This document shows, one piece after another, positions 35,168 through 47,411 of a stretch of DNA of 64,000 nucleotides. The notes below the pieces were generated by a model. It was given only the letters and a program-made list of their open reading frames with translations, made no database searches and was not told where the DNA came from. This DNA comes from Rhodocyclales bacterium (lineage in GTDB: Bacteria; Pseudomonadota; Gammaproteobacteria; Burkholderiales; Rhodocyclaceae), in NCBI GenBank assembly GCA_016235745.1, contig JACRJA010000057.1, forward strand, positions 1 through 64,000, written 5' to 3'. The translations under genes were made by a program, and so were the position numbers. Position 1 is the stretch's first letter. Each line of letters opens with the position of its first letter.

Positions 35168-35946
35168 TTCGGCTACTGCGCACCCTGGGGCATCTCACCG
35201 TCGATGGCATCTGGCAGGTGGGGTTCGCCACCCGCTTCCTCTTCGCGATGCTGCGTCACTCGGGGCCGTCGTTCGCGCGTTTTTCCCTGACGATCCGCGA
35301 GCTCTATTTCTCCGGCGTGCTCTCGCTGGTGATCATCGTGGTGTCGGGGGCTTTCGTCGGCATGGTGCTGGGGCTGCAGGGCTACGACACCTTGCAGCGC
35401 TTCGGCTCGGAGTCGGCCTTGGGGAGCATCGTGGCGCTGTCGCTGCTGCGCGAACTCGGGCCGGTGGTGGCGGCGCTGCTCTTCGCCAGCCGGGCGGGTT
35501 CGGCGGTCACCGCCGAGATCGGCCTCATGAAGGCCACCGAGCAGCTCACGGCCATGGACATGATGGCCGTCAACCCTCTCGCCCGCGTGGTGGCGCCGCG
35601 CTTCTGGGGCGGGGTGCTGTCCATGCCGCTGCTGGCGGCCATTTTCAGCACCGTCGGGGTCATCGGCGGCTGGTTCATTGGCGTGGTGGTCATCGGCGTG
35701 GACAACGGCACTTTCTGGTCGCAGATGGCCAACTCGGTCGACTTCCGCGAAGACGTGGTCAACGGCGTCATCAAGAGCTTCGTGTTCGGCTGGGCAGTGA
35801 GCCTCATCGCGGTCTTCCAGGGCTACGACTGCACGCCGACTGCCGAAGGCGTGTCGCGGGCGATCACGAAGACGGTGGTCTATTCCTCGCTGATGGTTTT
35901 GGCGTTGGATTTCATCCTGACTTCTTTCATGTATATCGTAAAATGA
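35164..35946 (+). CDS. mlaE: Phospholipid ABC transporter permease MlaE
   Basis: A 260-residue integral membrane protein with five to six helices, a member of the MlaE/TTG permease family. Typical stretches are GAFVGMVLGLQGYDTLQRFGSE, LLRELGPVVAALLFASRAGSAVTAEIGLMKATEQLTAM and the terminal FQGYDCTPTAEGVSRAITKTVV. It forms the membrane core with MlaF, binding the MlaD hexamer. It overlaps mlaF by four bases. Confidence 0.96.
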   Translation: MIRLLRTLGHLTVDGIWQVGFATRFLFAMLRHSGPSFARFSLTIRELYFSGVLSLVIIVVSGAFVGMVLGLQGYDTLQRFGSESALGSIVALSLLRELGPVVAALLFASRAGSAVTAEIGLMKATEQLTAMDMMAVNPLARVVAPRFWGGVLSMPLLAAIFSTVGVIGGWFIGVVVIGVDNGTFWSQMANSVDFREDVVNGVIKSFVFGWAVSLIAVFQGYDCTPTAEGVSRAITKTVVYSSLMVLALDFILTSFMYIVK

Positions 35947-35974
35947 CATACGGGTTGCGATCCCGGGAGTGGCG

Positions 35975-36445
35975 ATGAATCGTGCGATACTGGATCTGTG
36001 GGTAGGAGCGTTCGTGGCGCTGGGTTTCGTGGCGCTGATGTTCCTGGCGATGCAGGTGGCCAACGTCTCCGAAGAGGGGACTCGGGGCGAGACGATCACG
36101 CTGCATGCGCGTTTCGAGGACATTGGTGGCCTCAAGGTCAAGGCTCCCGTCAAGAGCGCCGGCGTGGTGGTGGGGCGAGTCACGGCGATTCGCTTCGATT
36201 CGAACACCTACCAGGCGGAGGTGGAAATGAAGGTCTCGGCGGTCTATCCTTTTCCCAGGGACACGATCGCCTCGATCTTGACCTCGGGCCTCTTGGGCGA
36301 GCAATATATCGGTCTGGCGGCCGGGGCCGACAGCGAGATGCTCAAGGACGGCGATCGCATCGAAATGACCCAGTCCGCGCTCGTGCTGGAAAAACTGATC
36401 GGCCAGTTCCTGTTCAACAAGGCGGCCGAAGGCGGCAGCAAATAA
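35975..36445 (+). CDS. mlaD: Phospholipid transporter substrate-binding protein MlaD (MCE domain)
   Basis: A 156-residue inner-membrane protein: one N-terminal helix (about 8-28), then a single MCE domain (about 38-120; LHARFEDIGGLKVKAPVKSAGVVVGRV and SILTSGLLGEQYIGL). MlaD forms the hexameric periplasmic ring through which lipid passes. ATG 35975 is preferred because GGGAG stands five bases before it; the GTG at 35969 falls inside that ribosome-binding site. Confidence 0.95.
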   Translation: MNRAILDLWVGAFVALGFVALMFLAMQVANVSEEGTRGETITLHARFEDIGGLKVKAPVKSAGVVVGRVTAIRFDSNTYQAEVEMKVSAVYPFPRDTIASILTSGLLGEQYIGLAAGADSEMLKDGDRIEMTQSALVLEKLIGQFLFNKAAEGGSK

Positions 36446-36464
36446 GGAAGAAAAGGGGAATGAA

Positions 36465-37211
36465 GTGAGTAAGAAAACCCACGCGATCGCGGCGATCGCT
36501 GCCTGTGCGGCGCTATCGGGGTGCGCGACCACCCCGCCGCCCAATCCCAAGGACCCTTGGGAGGGATTCAACCGCGCGATGTTCCAGATCAACGACACGC
36601 TCGACACCGCCGTGATCCGTCCGGCGGCGGTGGTCTACGACACCGTCCTGCCTTCGCCGGTGAAGACGGGGGTCAGCAACTTCTTCAGCAACCTGGGTGA
36701 TCTGGGCAATGCGGCCAATAACCTGCTGCAAGGCAAGCCGCAGGCGGCCTTGAACGACCTCGTGCGCTTCGCTTTCAACTCCACCTGGGGTCTGCTCGGC
36801 GTGCTCGACATCGCGAGCGAGGCAGGGCTGCCCAAACACAACGAAGACTTCGGCCAGACGCTTGCCGTGTGGGGTATGGGCGATGGCCCTTACCTGGTGC
36901 TGCCGCTCTTCGGCGGCCACAACATCCGCGACACCGCCGCGCTGCCGGTCGATTATTACAGCAATCCGACCACTTACGTCGAAGGCGATGCGGCGAAGTA
37001 TTCCTTCAAAGCGGCCAATCTCGTGGTCAAGCGGGCCGAGCTGCTGCCGGCCGACCGGGCCACGGAGGGGCAGATCATCGACAAGTACGCCTACCTGCGT
37101 GACGTCTACTTCCAGCGGCGGAGCTACCTGATCCACGACGGCAATCCGCCGATCGAGTACGAGGATTTCAACGGCAATGGAAGTGCCAATGGTTCCGGTT
37201 CCGTTCGCTAA
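36465..37211 (+). CDS. mlaA: Outer-membrane lipoprotein MlaA (VacJ)
   Basis: A 248-residue lipoprotein (lipobox LSGC at about 17-20) that removes misplaced phospholipid from the outer leaflet and hands it to MlaC. Family stretches are DPWEGFNRAMFQIND, GVSNFFSNLGDLGNAANNLLQG, and EDFGQTLAVWGMGDGPYLVLPLFGG. The start is GTG 36465 with AAGGGGA before it. Placement inside the mla operon (between mlaD and mlaC) is usual for betaproteobacteria, unlike E. coli. Confidence 0.95.
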   Translation: MSKKTHAIAAIAACAALSGCATTPPPNPKDPWEGFNRAMFQINDTLDTAVIRPAAVVYDTVLPSPVKTGVSNFFSNLGDLGNAANNLLQGKPQAALNDLVRFAFNSTWGLLGVLDIASEAGLPKHNEDFGQTLAVWGMGDGPYLVLPLFGGHNIRDTAALPVDYYSNPTTYVEGDAAKYSFKAANLVVKRAELLPADRATEGQIIDKYAYLRDVYFQRRSYLIHDGNPPIEYEDFNGNGSANGSGSVR

Positions 37212-37248
37212 GAAAAGCGCAGGGCCCGTCGAGGGCAGAAGAGGGAAT

Positions 37249-37911
37249 ATGATGATGAAGCAGGCGATGATATGGCGGTGGTTCGGCGTGGTGGTGCTGG
37301 TGATGTTGGCCTGGGGCTGGGGAGCAGCGCTGCGGGCCGAACCCAAAGCGCCGGACGTGCTGGTGAAGGAGATCTCCGACGAGGTGATCGAGCGGCTCAA
37401 GCAGCGCCCGATCAAGACCGATGCGGACATGAACGATTGGCTCGCCTACGTGGAGCAACGCGTCCTGCCGCATTTCAATTTCGAGCGCATGACGATGCTC
37501 GCCGTCGGCCAGCCTTGGCGCCAGGCTACGCCGGAGCAGCGCCAGCGCCTCACGCAGGAATTCAAGACCTTGCTGGTGCGCACCTACGCCAACGCCCTGC
37601 GTGAGTACCGCGACGAGAAGCTCGAATTCAAGCCGCTGCGCATGGCTCCGGGCGACAAGACCGTGCGCGTTTCTTCGATGGTGATCCGTCCCGGCAGCGA
37701 GCCCATCGCCATCGACTACGTCATGGAACTCAAAGGCGACGGCTGGAAGGTATTCGACGTGGTGGTGGCCGGCGTGAGCCTCGTCACCAGCTATCGCAGC
37801 ACCTTCGGCCAGGAGATCCAGGCCAAGGGGATCGACGGGCTCATCCAGACGCTGGCGGACAAGAACGCCCGCGGCGAGACGATGCCGGCCGATACGGCGA
37901 AGCAGGGGTGA
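37249..37911 (+). CDS. mlaC: Periplasmic phospholipid-binding protein MlaC
   Basis: A 220-residue exported protein (signal up to about residue 32, LRAEPK) with the MlaC fold: VLPHFNFERMTMLAVGQPWRQATPEQRQRLTQEF and YVMELKGDGWKVFDVVVAGVSLVTSYRSTFGQEI. MlaC shuttles lipid between MlaA and MlaFEDB. The start has three consecutive ATGs (37249-37257) after GAGGGAA; I take the first. Its stop overlaps the mlaB GTG. Confidence 0.94.
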   Translation: MMMKQAMIWRWFGVVVLVMLAWGWGAALRAEPKAPDVLVKEISDEVIERLKQRPIKTDADMNDWLAYVEQRVLPHFNFERMTMLAVGQPWRQATPEQRQRLTQEFKTLLVRTYANALREYRDEKLEFKPLRMAPGDKTVRVSSMVIRPGSEPIAIDYVMELKGDGWKVFDVVVAGVSLVTSYRSTFGQEIQAKGIDGLIQTLADKNARGETMPADTAKQG

Positions 37912-38225
37912 GCAAGGCGATGTCTGCTTCAGGCCAGGCGCTGCGCGTGCCGCTCGAAGGACGCATCGATCTGCGCAGCGTCACCGGTTTTCTCGACCGC
38001 TGGCCGGAGGGGGCTGCTGCCGGCTCGCGCATCCTCGTCGATGCGAGCAGGGTGAGCGGCTGCGATTCCTCGCTGGTGGCGCTTCTCATCGACTGGCTGC
38101 GCCGGGCGCGCCGTTGCGGGGCCAGGCTCGAGATCGCCGGTCTGCCGCAGCAGGCCGTGGCGCTTGCCCAGCTCTACGGCGTCGATACGCTGTTGCCCTT
38201 GGTGCCGGAGCCAGCCGGGACATGA
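37908..38225 (+). CDS. mlaB: STAS-domain protein MlaB
   Basis: A 105-residue STAS protein: ILVDASRVSGCDSSLVALLIDWLRRARR carries the loop with the conserved Ser, followed by LEIAGLPQQAVALAQLYGV. MlaB binds MlaF and supports assembly of the complex. It starts with GTG overlapping the mlaC stop (GTGA), and it overlaps the next ABC gene by four bases, linking the mla operon to the exporter genes. Confidence 0.9.
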   Translation: MSKAMSASGQALRVPLEGRIDLRSVTGFLDRWPEGAAAGSRILVDASRVSGCDSSLVALLIDWLRRARRCGARLEIAGLPQQAVALAQLYGVDTLLPLVPEPAGT

Positions 38226-39107
38226 CCGCTGCCATCGCCTTGCAAGGCGCCGTCAAGCGCTACGGCGGCTTCACGGCGCTCGCCGGCGTAGACCTGACCA
38301 TCGAGCGCGGCGAATTCTTCGGCTTGCTCGGGCCCAACGGGGCGGGCAAAACCACGCTCATCTCGCTCTTGGCCGGCCTGGCGCGCCCTAGCGAGGGCAG
38401 CGTGCGCGTCATGGGCTACGACGTGGTGCGCGACTACCGTCAGGCGCGCCGCGCCATCGGCGTGGTGCCGCAGGAGCTCGTCTTCGATCCCTTCTTTACG
38501 GTGCGCGAGATCCTGCGCATCCAGTCCGGCTACTTCGGCCTCACGCGCAACGAGGACTGGATCGAGGAGCTGCTGCAGGGGCTGGGGCTGGCCGACAAGG
38601 CCGAGGCCAACATGCGTACCCTCTCGGGCGGGATGAAGCGCCGGGTGCTGGTGGCGCAGGCCCTGGTGCATCGTCCGCCGGTGATCGTGCTCGACGAGCC
38701 CACCGCGGGCGTGGACGTCGAGCTGCGCCACGGCCTGTGGCAGTTCATCCAGAAGCTCAACGATCAGGGGCATACGATTCTTCTCACCACCCATTATCTC
38801 GAAGAGGCCGAGTCGCTGTGCCACCGTATCGCCATGCTCAAGGCCGGGCGCATCGTGGCGCTCGATACCACCGAGCGGCTGCTCGCGCGCTTTCAGGCGC
38901 ATGAGCTGGAAGTGCGGCTCGACCGGCCCGAAGTGGCGCTCGCCCTGGGGGGCGAGGCGGGCGAGGATGGCTGGGTGCGCATCCCCTTCGAGCACTATGC
39001 CGACATCGAGACCCTCTTGCGCCGTCTGCGCGAGGCGGGCGCCGAGGTGCGCGAGTTGCGCGTGGGCGAGCCGGATCTGGAGCGCGTCTTCGTCGAGGTG
39101 ATGCGAA

Positions 39108-39115
<8 letters not shown>
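38222..39115 (+). CDS. ABC-2 type exporter ATP-binding protein (YadG-like)
   Basis: A 297-residue ATPase. Walker A is GPNGAGKTT (about 39-47), the signature LSGGMKRRVLVAQAL, Walker B VIVLDEPTAGVDVELR, and the switch His is in LTTHYLEEAESL. A C-terminal regulatory extension of about 80 residues follows. The pair with the next gene resembles E. coli YadG/YadH, whose substrate is not known. The position between mlaB and ibaG is conserved in many betaproteobacteria, which suggests an envelope-related cargo. Confidence 0.92.
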
Positions 39116-41418
<2,303 letters not shown>

Positions 41419-41427
41419 AATCGGCTC

Positions 41428-42084
41428 ATGGAACGGATCACGCTCGCGCTCTCCAAAGGGCGCATCTTCACCGAGACGCTGCCGCTGCTCGCGGCGGCCG
41501 GCATCGTGCCGCAGGACGACCCCGAGACTTCGCGCCGGCTCATCCTCGAGACCAACCGCCCCGAGGTGCGGCTGCTCATCGTGCGCGCCACCGACGTGCC
41601 CACTTACGTGCAGTACGGGGCGGCGGACCTGGGCATCGCCGGCCGGGACGTGCTGCTCGAACACGGCGGGCAGGGGCTGTACCAGCCGCTCGACCTGCGC
41701 ATCGCCCGCTGCCGCCTGTGCGTGGCCGTGCCCGAGGGGTTCGACTATGGCGCGGCGGTGCAGCTCGGCAGCCGCATCCGGGTGGCGACCAAGTACCTCA
41801 AGACCGCCAAGGCGCATTTCGCCGCCAAGGGGGTGCACGTCGATCTCATCAAGCTCTATGGCTCGATGGAGCTCGCCCCGCTGGTGGGGCTGGCCGATGC
41901 CATCGTCGACCTCGTCTCTTCGGGCAACACGCTGCGCGCCAATCATCTGGTCGAGGTCGAGGAGATCATGAACATTTCCAGCCGTCTGATCGTCAACCAG
42001 GCTGCCTTGAAGCTCAAGCGCGCCCTGGTGCAGCCGCTCATCGACGCCTTTGCGGAGGCCCTCCATGACCAGCCAAACGCCTGA
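41428..42084 (+). CDS. hisG: ATP phosphoribosyltransferase, short form
   Basis: A 218-residue catalytic subunit for the first histidine step. [37 protein letters not shown] and the PRPP loop [16 protein letters not shown] are present. It is the short HisG lacking the C-terminal ACT-like regulatory domain, and this form needs HisZ for activity and feedback control. hisZ is not in the window. It overlaps hisD by 20 bases. Confidence 0.95.
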   Translation: MERITLALSKGRIFTETLPLLAAAGIVPQDDPETSRRLILETNRPEVRLLIVRATDVPTYVQYGAADLGIAGRDVLLEHGGQGLYQPLDLRIARCRLCVAVPEGFDYGAAVQLGSRIRVATKYLKTAKAHFAAKGVHVDLIKLYGSMELAPLVGLADAIVDLVSSGNTLRANHLVEVEEIMNISSRLIVNQAALKLKRALVQPLIDAFAEALHDQPNA

Positions 42085-43390
42085 TTCCGCCGCGCGCATC
42101 CGCCGGCTGGACGTGCGCGATCCCGACTTCTTCGCCCAGCTCGACGCGCTGCTCGCCTTCGAAGCGCAGACGGACGAGGCTGTCGGCCGTGCCGTCGACG
42201 AGATCCTGCGCGCGGTGCGCACCACTGGCGACGCGGCGGTGCTCGAATACACCCGCCGCTTCGATGGCCTCGACGTCACCCACATGGCCGAGCTCGAACT
42301 GCCGAAGTCGGCGCTCGCCGCGGCGTTCGCCGCGCTGCCGTCGGACCAGAAAGACGCCCTGGTGCGGGCGGCCGAACGCATCGAAACCTTTCACGAGCGG
42401 CAAAAACTCGAGGGCTGGGTGATCGAGGAGGCCGACGGCACGCGTCTGGGGCAGAAAGTGACGCCGCTCGATCGCGTCGGGCTCTACGTCCCCGGCGGGC
42501 GCGCTTCCTATCCGAGCTCGGTGCTGATGAACGCCATCCCGGCCAAGGTGGCCGGCGTGGGCGAGCTCATCATGACCGTGCCCACGCCGCGCGGCGAGAA
42601 GAACCCTTTGGTGCTCGCAGCGGCGCACCTCACCGGGGTCGATCGCGTCTTCACCCTTGGCGGGGCGCAGGCGGTGGCCGCGCTCGCCTACGGCACGCAG
42701 ACCATCCCGCAGGTCGACAAGATCGTCGGTCCCGGCAACGCCTACGTGGCCGAAGCCAAGCGGCGCGTCTTCGGCGTGGTGGGCATCGACATGGTGGCCG
42801 GGCCCTCCGAAGTGCTGATCCTCTCGGATGGCTCGGGCGATCCGGCCTGGGTGGCGATGGATCTCTTCGCCCAGGCCGAGCACGACGAACTCGCGCAGTC
42901 GATCCTGGTGAGCACGCAGGCGGATTTTCTCGAGGCGGTGGCCGAGGCCATCGAGCGCCTGCTGCCGACGATGCCGCGCCGTGAGGTGATCGCTGCTTCG
43001 CTCGCCCATCGCGGCGCGCTCATCCGGGTGGACGATCTGGAGCAGGCGGTGGCGATCGCCAACCGCATCGCCCCCGAGCACCTCGAGCTCGCCCTCGAAG
43101 ATCCGGAACCCTGGGCCGACAAGATCCATCATGCCGGGGCGATCTTTCTCGGCCACTGGTCGGTGGAGGCGATCGGCGACTACTGCGCCGGGCCGAATCA
43201 CGTGCTGCCGACCATGCGCAGCGCTCGCTTTTCCTCCCCTCTGGGCGTCTACGACTTCCAAAAGCGCACGAGCCTCGTCGCCGTGTCGCGCGCCGGCGCG
43301 CAAAAGCTCGCTCCCATCGCCGCTACCCTCGCCCAGGGCGAGGGGCTCGCCGCGCACGCGCGTTCGGCGCAATACCGGATCCTGCGCTAA
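42065..43390 (+). CDS. hisD: Histidinol dehydrogenase
   Basis: A 441-residue zinc enzyme oxidising histidinol to histidine with two [56 protein letters not shown] and the zinc/catalytic region [12 protein letters not shown] are visible. ATG 42065 is preceded by GGAGG (within hisG). It ends by overlapping the convergent hisC by four bases. Confidence 0.96.
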   Translation: MTSQTPDSAARIRRLDVRDPDFFAQLDALLAFEAQTDEAVGRAVDEILRAVRTTGDAAVLEYTRRFDGLDVTHMAELELPKSALAAAFAALPSDQKDALVRAAERIETFHERQKLEGWVIEEADGTRLGQKVTPLDRVGLYVPGGRASYPSSVLMNAIPAKVAGVGELIMTVPTPRGEKNPLVLAAAHLTGVDRVFTLGGAQAVAALAYGTQTIPQVDKIVGPGNAYVAEAKRRVFGVVGIDMVAGPSEVLILSDGSGDPAWVAMDLFAQAEHDELAQSILVSTQADFLEAVAEAIERLLPTMPRREVIAASLAHRGALIRVDDLEQAVAIANRIAPEHLELALEDPEPWADKIHHAGAIFLGHWSVEAIGDYCAGPNHVLPTMRSARFSSPLGVYDFQKRTSLVAVSRAGAQKLAPIAATLAQGEGLAAHARSAQYRILR

Positions 43391-44463
43391 CCTCCAAGGA
43401 TCTCGGCCAGCGCCTCGATGAGGCGGGCGCACTGTTCGCGCGTGCCCACGGTGATGCGTAGGAAATCGGCGATGCGCGGTTGGTCGAAGCGGCGCACCAG
43501 CACTTTGCGCTCGCGCAGTCCTTGCGCGAGTTCTGCGCCGCTCCGCTCGCGGTGCCGGGCGAAGACGAAGTTCGCCTGCGAGGGGAGCACCTCGAAGCCC
43601 AGCGCTTCGAGTCCGCGCGCGAGCGAGGCGCGGGTGGCGATCACGTCCAGCCGCATGGCCTCGAAGTGCGCTTCGTCCTGCAGCGCCGCGATCGCCCCGA
43701 CCTGGGCGAGCCGATCGAGGGGGTAGGAGTTGAAGCTATCCTTGAGGCGGCGCAGCGCCTCGATGAGCGGCGCCTGGCCGATGGCATAGCCCACCCGTAG
43801 CCCGGCGAGCGCCCGGCTCTTGGAGAAAGTCTGCACCACGAGGAGGTTGGGGTAGCGCGTGACGAGCGGGATGGCGCTCTGCGCGCCGAAGTCGACGTAG
43901 GCCTCGTCGACCAGGACCACGCACTGCGGGTTGCCGGCCACGATGCGTTCGACTTCGGCGAGTTCCAGGGCGATTCCGGTGGGAGCGTTCGGATTGGCGA
44001 AGACGATGCCGCCGGCGGCGCGCTCCCCTTGGGGCAGGAAGGCGTCTACCGGCAGGCGGAAGTCGTCGGTCAGCGGCACCGTCTCGTAGGGCAGGCCGTA
44101 GAGGGTGCAATAGACGGGATAGAAACTATAGGTGATGTCGGGAAACCAGATTGGCCCGCTGTGGCCCAGAAGCGCCTGGAAAGCGAAGGCGAGGACCTCG
44201 TCGGAACCGTTGCCGACGAAGACGTGCTCGAGCGCCACGCCGTGGCGTTGCGCGAGCTCGTGGCGCAGCGCCGTTGCTTCGGGGTCGGGGTAGAGGCGCA
44301 GCCGCTCGTCGAGCTCGGCCTGGATGGCGGCGAGCACCCTGGGCGAGGGACCGTGCGGATGCTCGTTGGTGTTCAGTTTGACGAGATCGGGGATTCGAGG
44401 CTGCTCGCCCGGAACGTAAGGGGTGAGCCGCTTGACGGTAGAGCTCCAGTAACGATCGTCCAT
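43387..44463 (-). CDS. hisC: Histidinol-phosphate aminotransferase
   Basis: A 358-residue fold-type I PLP aminotransferase. The PLP lysine is in the [18 protein letters not shown] segment; [31 protein letters not shown] and VDEAYVDFG are conserved. It lies on the opposite strand to the other his genes, between hisD (end-to-end overlap) and hisB (divergent, 90 bases). ATG 44463 is used; the upstream extension to 44517 crosses the promoter region. Confidence 0.95.
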   Translation of the reverse strand: MDDRYWSSTVKRLTPYVPGEQPRIPDLVKLNTNEHPHGPSPRVLAAIQAELDERLRLYPDPEATALRHELAQRHGVALEHVFVGNGSDEVLAFAFQALLGHSGPIWFPDITYSFYPVYCTLYGLPYETVPLTDDFRLPVDAFLPQGERAAGGIVFANPNAPTGIALELAEVERIVAGNPQCVVLVDEAYVDFGAQSAIPLVTRYPNLLVVQTFSKSRALAGLRVGYAIGQAPLIEALRRLKDSFNSYPLDRLAQVGAIAALQDEAHFEAMRLDVIATRASLARGLEALGFEVLPSQANFVFARHRERSGAELAQGLRERKVLVRRFDQPRIADFLRITVGTREQCARLIEALAEILGG

Positions 44464-44486
44464 GCGCCGTTTTCTCGGGATCGGGG

Positions 44487-44517
44487 TTGCCACGCTTGAC
44501 ACGGCCAATGGTATCAT
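44487..44517 (+). promoter_or_regulatory. Candidate promoter of hisBHAFIE
   Basis: TATCAT at 44512-44517 is preceded by TGG (extended -10) and, with a 19-base spacer, by TTGCCA at 44487-44492. It lies in the 90-base hisC-hisB gap, 36 bases before the hisB ATG. Confidence 0.5.
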
Positions 44518-44553
44518 GCGCGGGTCGCCACGTTCCGTTTATCCGGCTTTCCC

Positions 44554-45159
44554 ATGACCGAATCCTCCGTGGGCCGCGCCGCCGCCGTCGAACGCAACAC
44601 CCTCGAGACCCGCGTGCGCGTGGCGCTCGATCTCGACGGTAGCGGCCGCGCCGAACTCTCCACCGGCGTGCCCTTTCTCGACCACATGCTCGAGCAGGTG
44701 GCCCGCCATGGGCTCATCGACCTCGAGATCCGCGCCGAGGGCGACACGCACATCGACGACCACCACACGGTCGAGGACGTCGGCATCACTTTCGGCCAGG
44801 CGCTCGCCAAGGCCTTGGGCGACAAGCGTGGCCTGGCCCGCTACGGGCACGCTTACGTGCCGCTGGACGAGGCGCTGTCGCGCGCGGTGATCGACCTCTC
44901 CGGCCGTCCCGGGCTCGTCTTTGGCTGCGAATTCACCCGCGCGCGCATCGGCGCCTTCGACGTCGATCTCGTGCGCGAATTCTTCCAGGGCTTCGTCAAT
45001 CACGCCGCGGTGACGCTGCACCTCGATACCTTGCGCGGGGTCAACGCCCACCATCAGTGCGAGACGCTCTTCAAGGCCTTCGGCCGGGCGCTGCGCATGG
45101 CCTGCGCCCGCGATCCGCGCCTGGAGGGACGGATGCCTTCGACCAAAGGGGTGCTGTGA
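44554..45159 (+). CDS. hisB: Imidazoleglycerol-phosphate dehydratase
   Basis: A 201-residue, monofunctional dehydratase (no N-terminal phosphatase domain, unlike E. coli HisB). Mn ligands come from [20 protein letters not shown] and VNAHHQCE, all intact. It opens the hisBHAFIE run; the separate histidinol-phosphatase must be elsewhere. hisH follows after seven bases. Confidence 0.96.
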   Translation: MTESSVGRAAAVERNTLETRVRVALDLDGSGRAELSTGVPFLDHMLEQVARHGLIDLEIRAEGDTHIDDHHTVEDVGITFGQALAKALGDKRGLARYGHAYVPLDEALSRAVIDLSGRPGLVFGCEFTRARIGAFDVDLVREFFQGFVNHAAVTLHLDTLRGVNAHHQCETLFKAFGRALRMACARDPRLEGRMPSTKGVL

Positions 45160-45166
45160 GCCGGCC

Positions 45167-45802
45167 ATGAAGATCGCGGTGATCGATTACGGCATGGGGA
45201 ACCTGCGTTCGGTGCAGAAGGCGCTTCAGGCCGTCGCCCCCGGCGTCGAGGTGGCCTTGGCGCGCACGCCGCGCGAGGTGCGCGCGGCCGACCGCGTCGT
45301 CTTTCCCGGTCAGGGGGCGATGCCCGATTGCATGGGGGCGCTGCAGCGCCAGCAGATGCACGAGGCGGTGGCCTGGGCGGCGCGCGAGCGGCCGTTCCTC
45401 GGCATCTGCGTCGGCTTGCAGATGCTCTTCGAACGCTCCGAAGAAGGCGGGGCCGCCGGGCTCGGCCTTTTTGCCGGCGAAGTGGTGCGTTTTCCGCGCG
45501 ACGGCGCGTTTGCTCCAGGGCAAGCGCACCTCAAGGTACCGCACATGGGGTGGAACCGGGTCGAGAATGCGCGCGAGCATCCCGTCTTGCCGGCCCAAGG
45601 AAGCGGCGAGCGCTATTATTTCGTGCACAGCTACTACGTCGTGCCGCGTGATGATTCGCTCGTGCTGGCGCGTACCAACTATGGCGTCGTCTTCACCGCG
45701 GCGGTGGCGCGCGACAACCTCGTGGCGGTGCAATTCCACCCCGAGAAGAGCGGGCGCGCGGGACTGGCGCTGCTCGAACGGTTCGTGCGCTGGGCGCCCT
45801 GA
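45167..45802 (+). CDS. hisH: Imidazole glycerol phosphate synthase, glutaminase subunit
   Basis: A 211-residue class I glutamine amidotransferase that feeds ammonia to HisF. The nucleophile is C81 in LGICVGLQML, and the triad is completed by His/Glu in VQFHPEKS. VIDYGMGNLRSV and FPGQGAMPDCM are family marks. It is followed by the only sizeable gap (83 bases) in this operon. Confidence 0.96.
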   Translation: MKIAVIDYGMGNLRSVQKALQAVAPGVEVALARTPREVRAADRVVFPGQGAMPDCMGALQRQQMHEAVAWAARERPFLGICVGLQMLFERSEEGGAAGLGLFAGEVVRFPRDGAFAPGQAHLKVPHMGWNRVENAREHPVLPAQGSGERYYFVHSYYVVPRDDSLVLARTNYGVVFTAAVARDNLVAVQFHPEKSGRAGLALLERFVRWAP

Positions 45803-45819
45803 GCGCGGCGCTGGGAGGG

Positions 45820-45866
45820 GGTGCGGTTCGCCGCACCGGGTGACAACGACGGCGGCCGAGACCGCC
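45820..45866 (+). other. Two RNA hairpins in the hisH-hisA intercistronic gap
   Basis: GGTGCGG-TTCG-CCGCACC (45820-45837) is a perfect 7-bp stem on a UUCG loop, and GGCGG-CCGAGA-CCGCC (45851-45866) a second stem. Neither has a T-run, so they are not ordinary terminators. They may stabilise or process the mRNA. No ORF is supported in the gap. Confidence 0.5.
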
Positions 45867-45885
45867 CAACGGGACCTGTGACATC

Positions 45886-46653
45886 ATGCTGTTGATTCCC
45901 GCCATCGATCTGAAAAACGGCCAGTGCGTCCGCTTGCGCCAGGGGCGCATGGAAGAGGCCACGGTGTTCTCCGAAGACCCGGCCGCCATGGCGCGCCATT
46001 GGCTCGACCAGGGGGCGCGGCGGCTGCATCTCGTCGACCTCGACGGGGCCTTCGCCGGCAAGCCGAAGAACCTCGCGGCGATCGAAGCCATCTTGGAAGA
46101 AATCGACGGCGAGGTGCCGGTGCAGCTCGGCGGCGGCATCCGCGACCTCGACACGATCGACCGCTACGTGGAGTTGGGCGTCGAATACGTCATCATCGGC
46201 ACGGCGGCGGTGAAGCACCCCGGGTTCCTGCAGGATGCCTGCGTCGCCTTTCCCGGCCACGTCATGGTGGGGCTGGACGCCAAGGACGGCAAGGTGGCCA
46301 TCGACGGCTGGTCGCGTTCGAGCGGCCACGACGTGGTCGAGCTCGCACGCAAGTTCGAGGAGTACGGCGTGGAGGCCGTCGTCTATACCGACATCGGCCG
46401 CGACGGCATGCTCTCCGGGGTGAACGTCGAGGCGACGGCGCGGCTGGCGCGCTCGCTGCGCGCCACCCCCGTGATCGCCAGCGGCGGCATCGCCACGCTG
46501 GCCGACATCGAGGCGCTGTGTGCCATCGAGGAGGACGGGGTGATCGGGGCGATCACCGGGCGGGCCATCTACGAAGGGACGCTCGACTTCAAAGCCGCGC
46601 AGGCGCTCGCCGACCAGCGCGCGGCGCAGCGCCGCGCCGGGGAGTCTGCCTGA
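45886..46653 (+). CDS. hisA: ProFAR isomerase HisA
   Basis: A 255-residue (beta-alpha)8-barrel that isomerises ProFAR to PRFAR. The catalytic Asp pair is in [14 protein letters not shown] and [10 protein letters not shown]; phosphate-binding loops are LGGGIRD and ASGGIA. It adjoins hisF, its structural relative, with a one-base overlap. Confidence 0.95.
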   Translation: MLLIPAIDLKNGQCVRLRQGRMEEATVFSEDPAAMARHWLDQGARRLHLVDLDGAFAGKPKNLAAIEAILEEIDGEVPVQLGGGIRDLDTIDRYVELGVEYVIIGTAAVKHPGFLQDACVAFPGHVMVGLDAKDGKVAIDGWSRSSGHDVVELARKFEEYGVEAVVYTDIGRDGMLSGVNVEATARLARSLRATPVIASGGIATLADIEALCAIEEDGVIGAITGRAIYEGTLDFKAAQALADQRAAQRRAGESA

Positions 46654-47411
46654 TGCTCGCCAAGCGCGTCTTCCCATGCCTGGACGTCCATGCCGGGCGC
46701 GTCGTCAAGGGGGTCAATTTCGTGGCGCTGCGCGATGCGGGCGACCCGGTGGAGATCGCCCGGCGCTACGATGCCGAAGGGGCTGACGAGCTCACTTTCC
46801 TCGACATCACGGCTTCGAGCGAAGAGCGCGCCATCCTGCTCGAGGTCGTCTCGCGGGTGGCCGAGTGCGTCTTCATCCCGCTGACCGTGGGCGGCGGGGT
46901 GCGCCGCCTCGAAGACGTGCGCGCGCTGCTGCTCGCCGGGGCCGACAAGGTGAGCATCAACACGGCGGCCGTGCAGCGGCCCGAGCTCATCGCCGAGGCG
47001 GCCGATCGCGTCGGTTCGCAGGCCATCGTCGTGGCCATAGACGCCAAGCGCGTCGCGCCCGGGCGCTGGTCGGTCTTCACCCACGGCGGGCGGGTCGACA
47101 CGGGGATCGACGCCATCGCATGGGCGCAGAAAGTCTGCGCGCTCGGCGCGGGCGAGATCCTGCTCACCAGCATGGATCGCGACGGCACCAAGCAGGGGTT
47201 CGATCTCGAGCTCACGCGCGCGGTGTCCGACGCCGTGCCGGTGCCGGTGATCGCCAGCGGCGGCGTGGGCACGCTGCAGCATCTGGTCGAAGGCGTCACC
47301 GAGGGGCACGCCGACGCGGTGCTCGCCGCCTCCATCTTCCATTTCGGCGAATACGGCATCCGTCAGGCCAAGGAAGCGATGCAGGCGGCTGGCGTGGAGG
47401 TACGGCTGTGA
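46653..47411 (+). CDS. hisF: Imidazole glycerol phosphate synthase, cyclase subunit
   Basis: A 252-residue (beta-alpha)8-barrel working with HisH. The catalytic Asp residues are in [17 protein letters not shown] and [25 protein letters not shown] and ASGGVG bind phosphate. The stop overlaps the hisI GTG by four bases. Confidence 0.96.
   Translation: MLAKRVFPCLDVHAGRVVKGVNFVALRDAGDPVEIARRYDAEGADELTFLDITASSEERAILLEVVSRVAECVFIPLTVGGGVRRLEDVRALLLAGADKVSINTAAVQRPELIAEAADRVGSQAIVVAIDAKRVAPGRWSVFTHGGRVDTGIDAIAWAQKVCALGAGEILLTSMDRDGTKQGFDLELTRAVSDAVPVPVIASGGVGTLQHLVEGVTEGHADAVLAASIFHFGEYGIRQAKEAMQAAGVEVRL

Noticed and set aside
44496-44517. TTGACA and TATCAT before hisB as one promoter
   Set aside because: The spacing is only 10 bases; I kept the TATCAT with extended -10 and a different, weaker -35.
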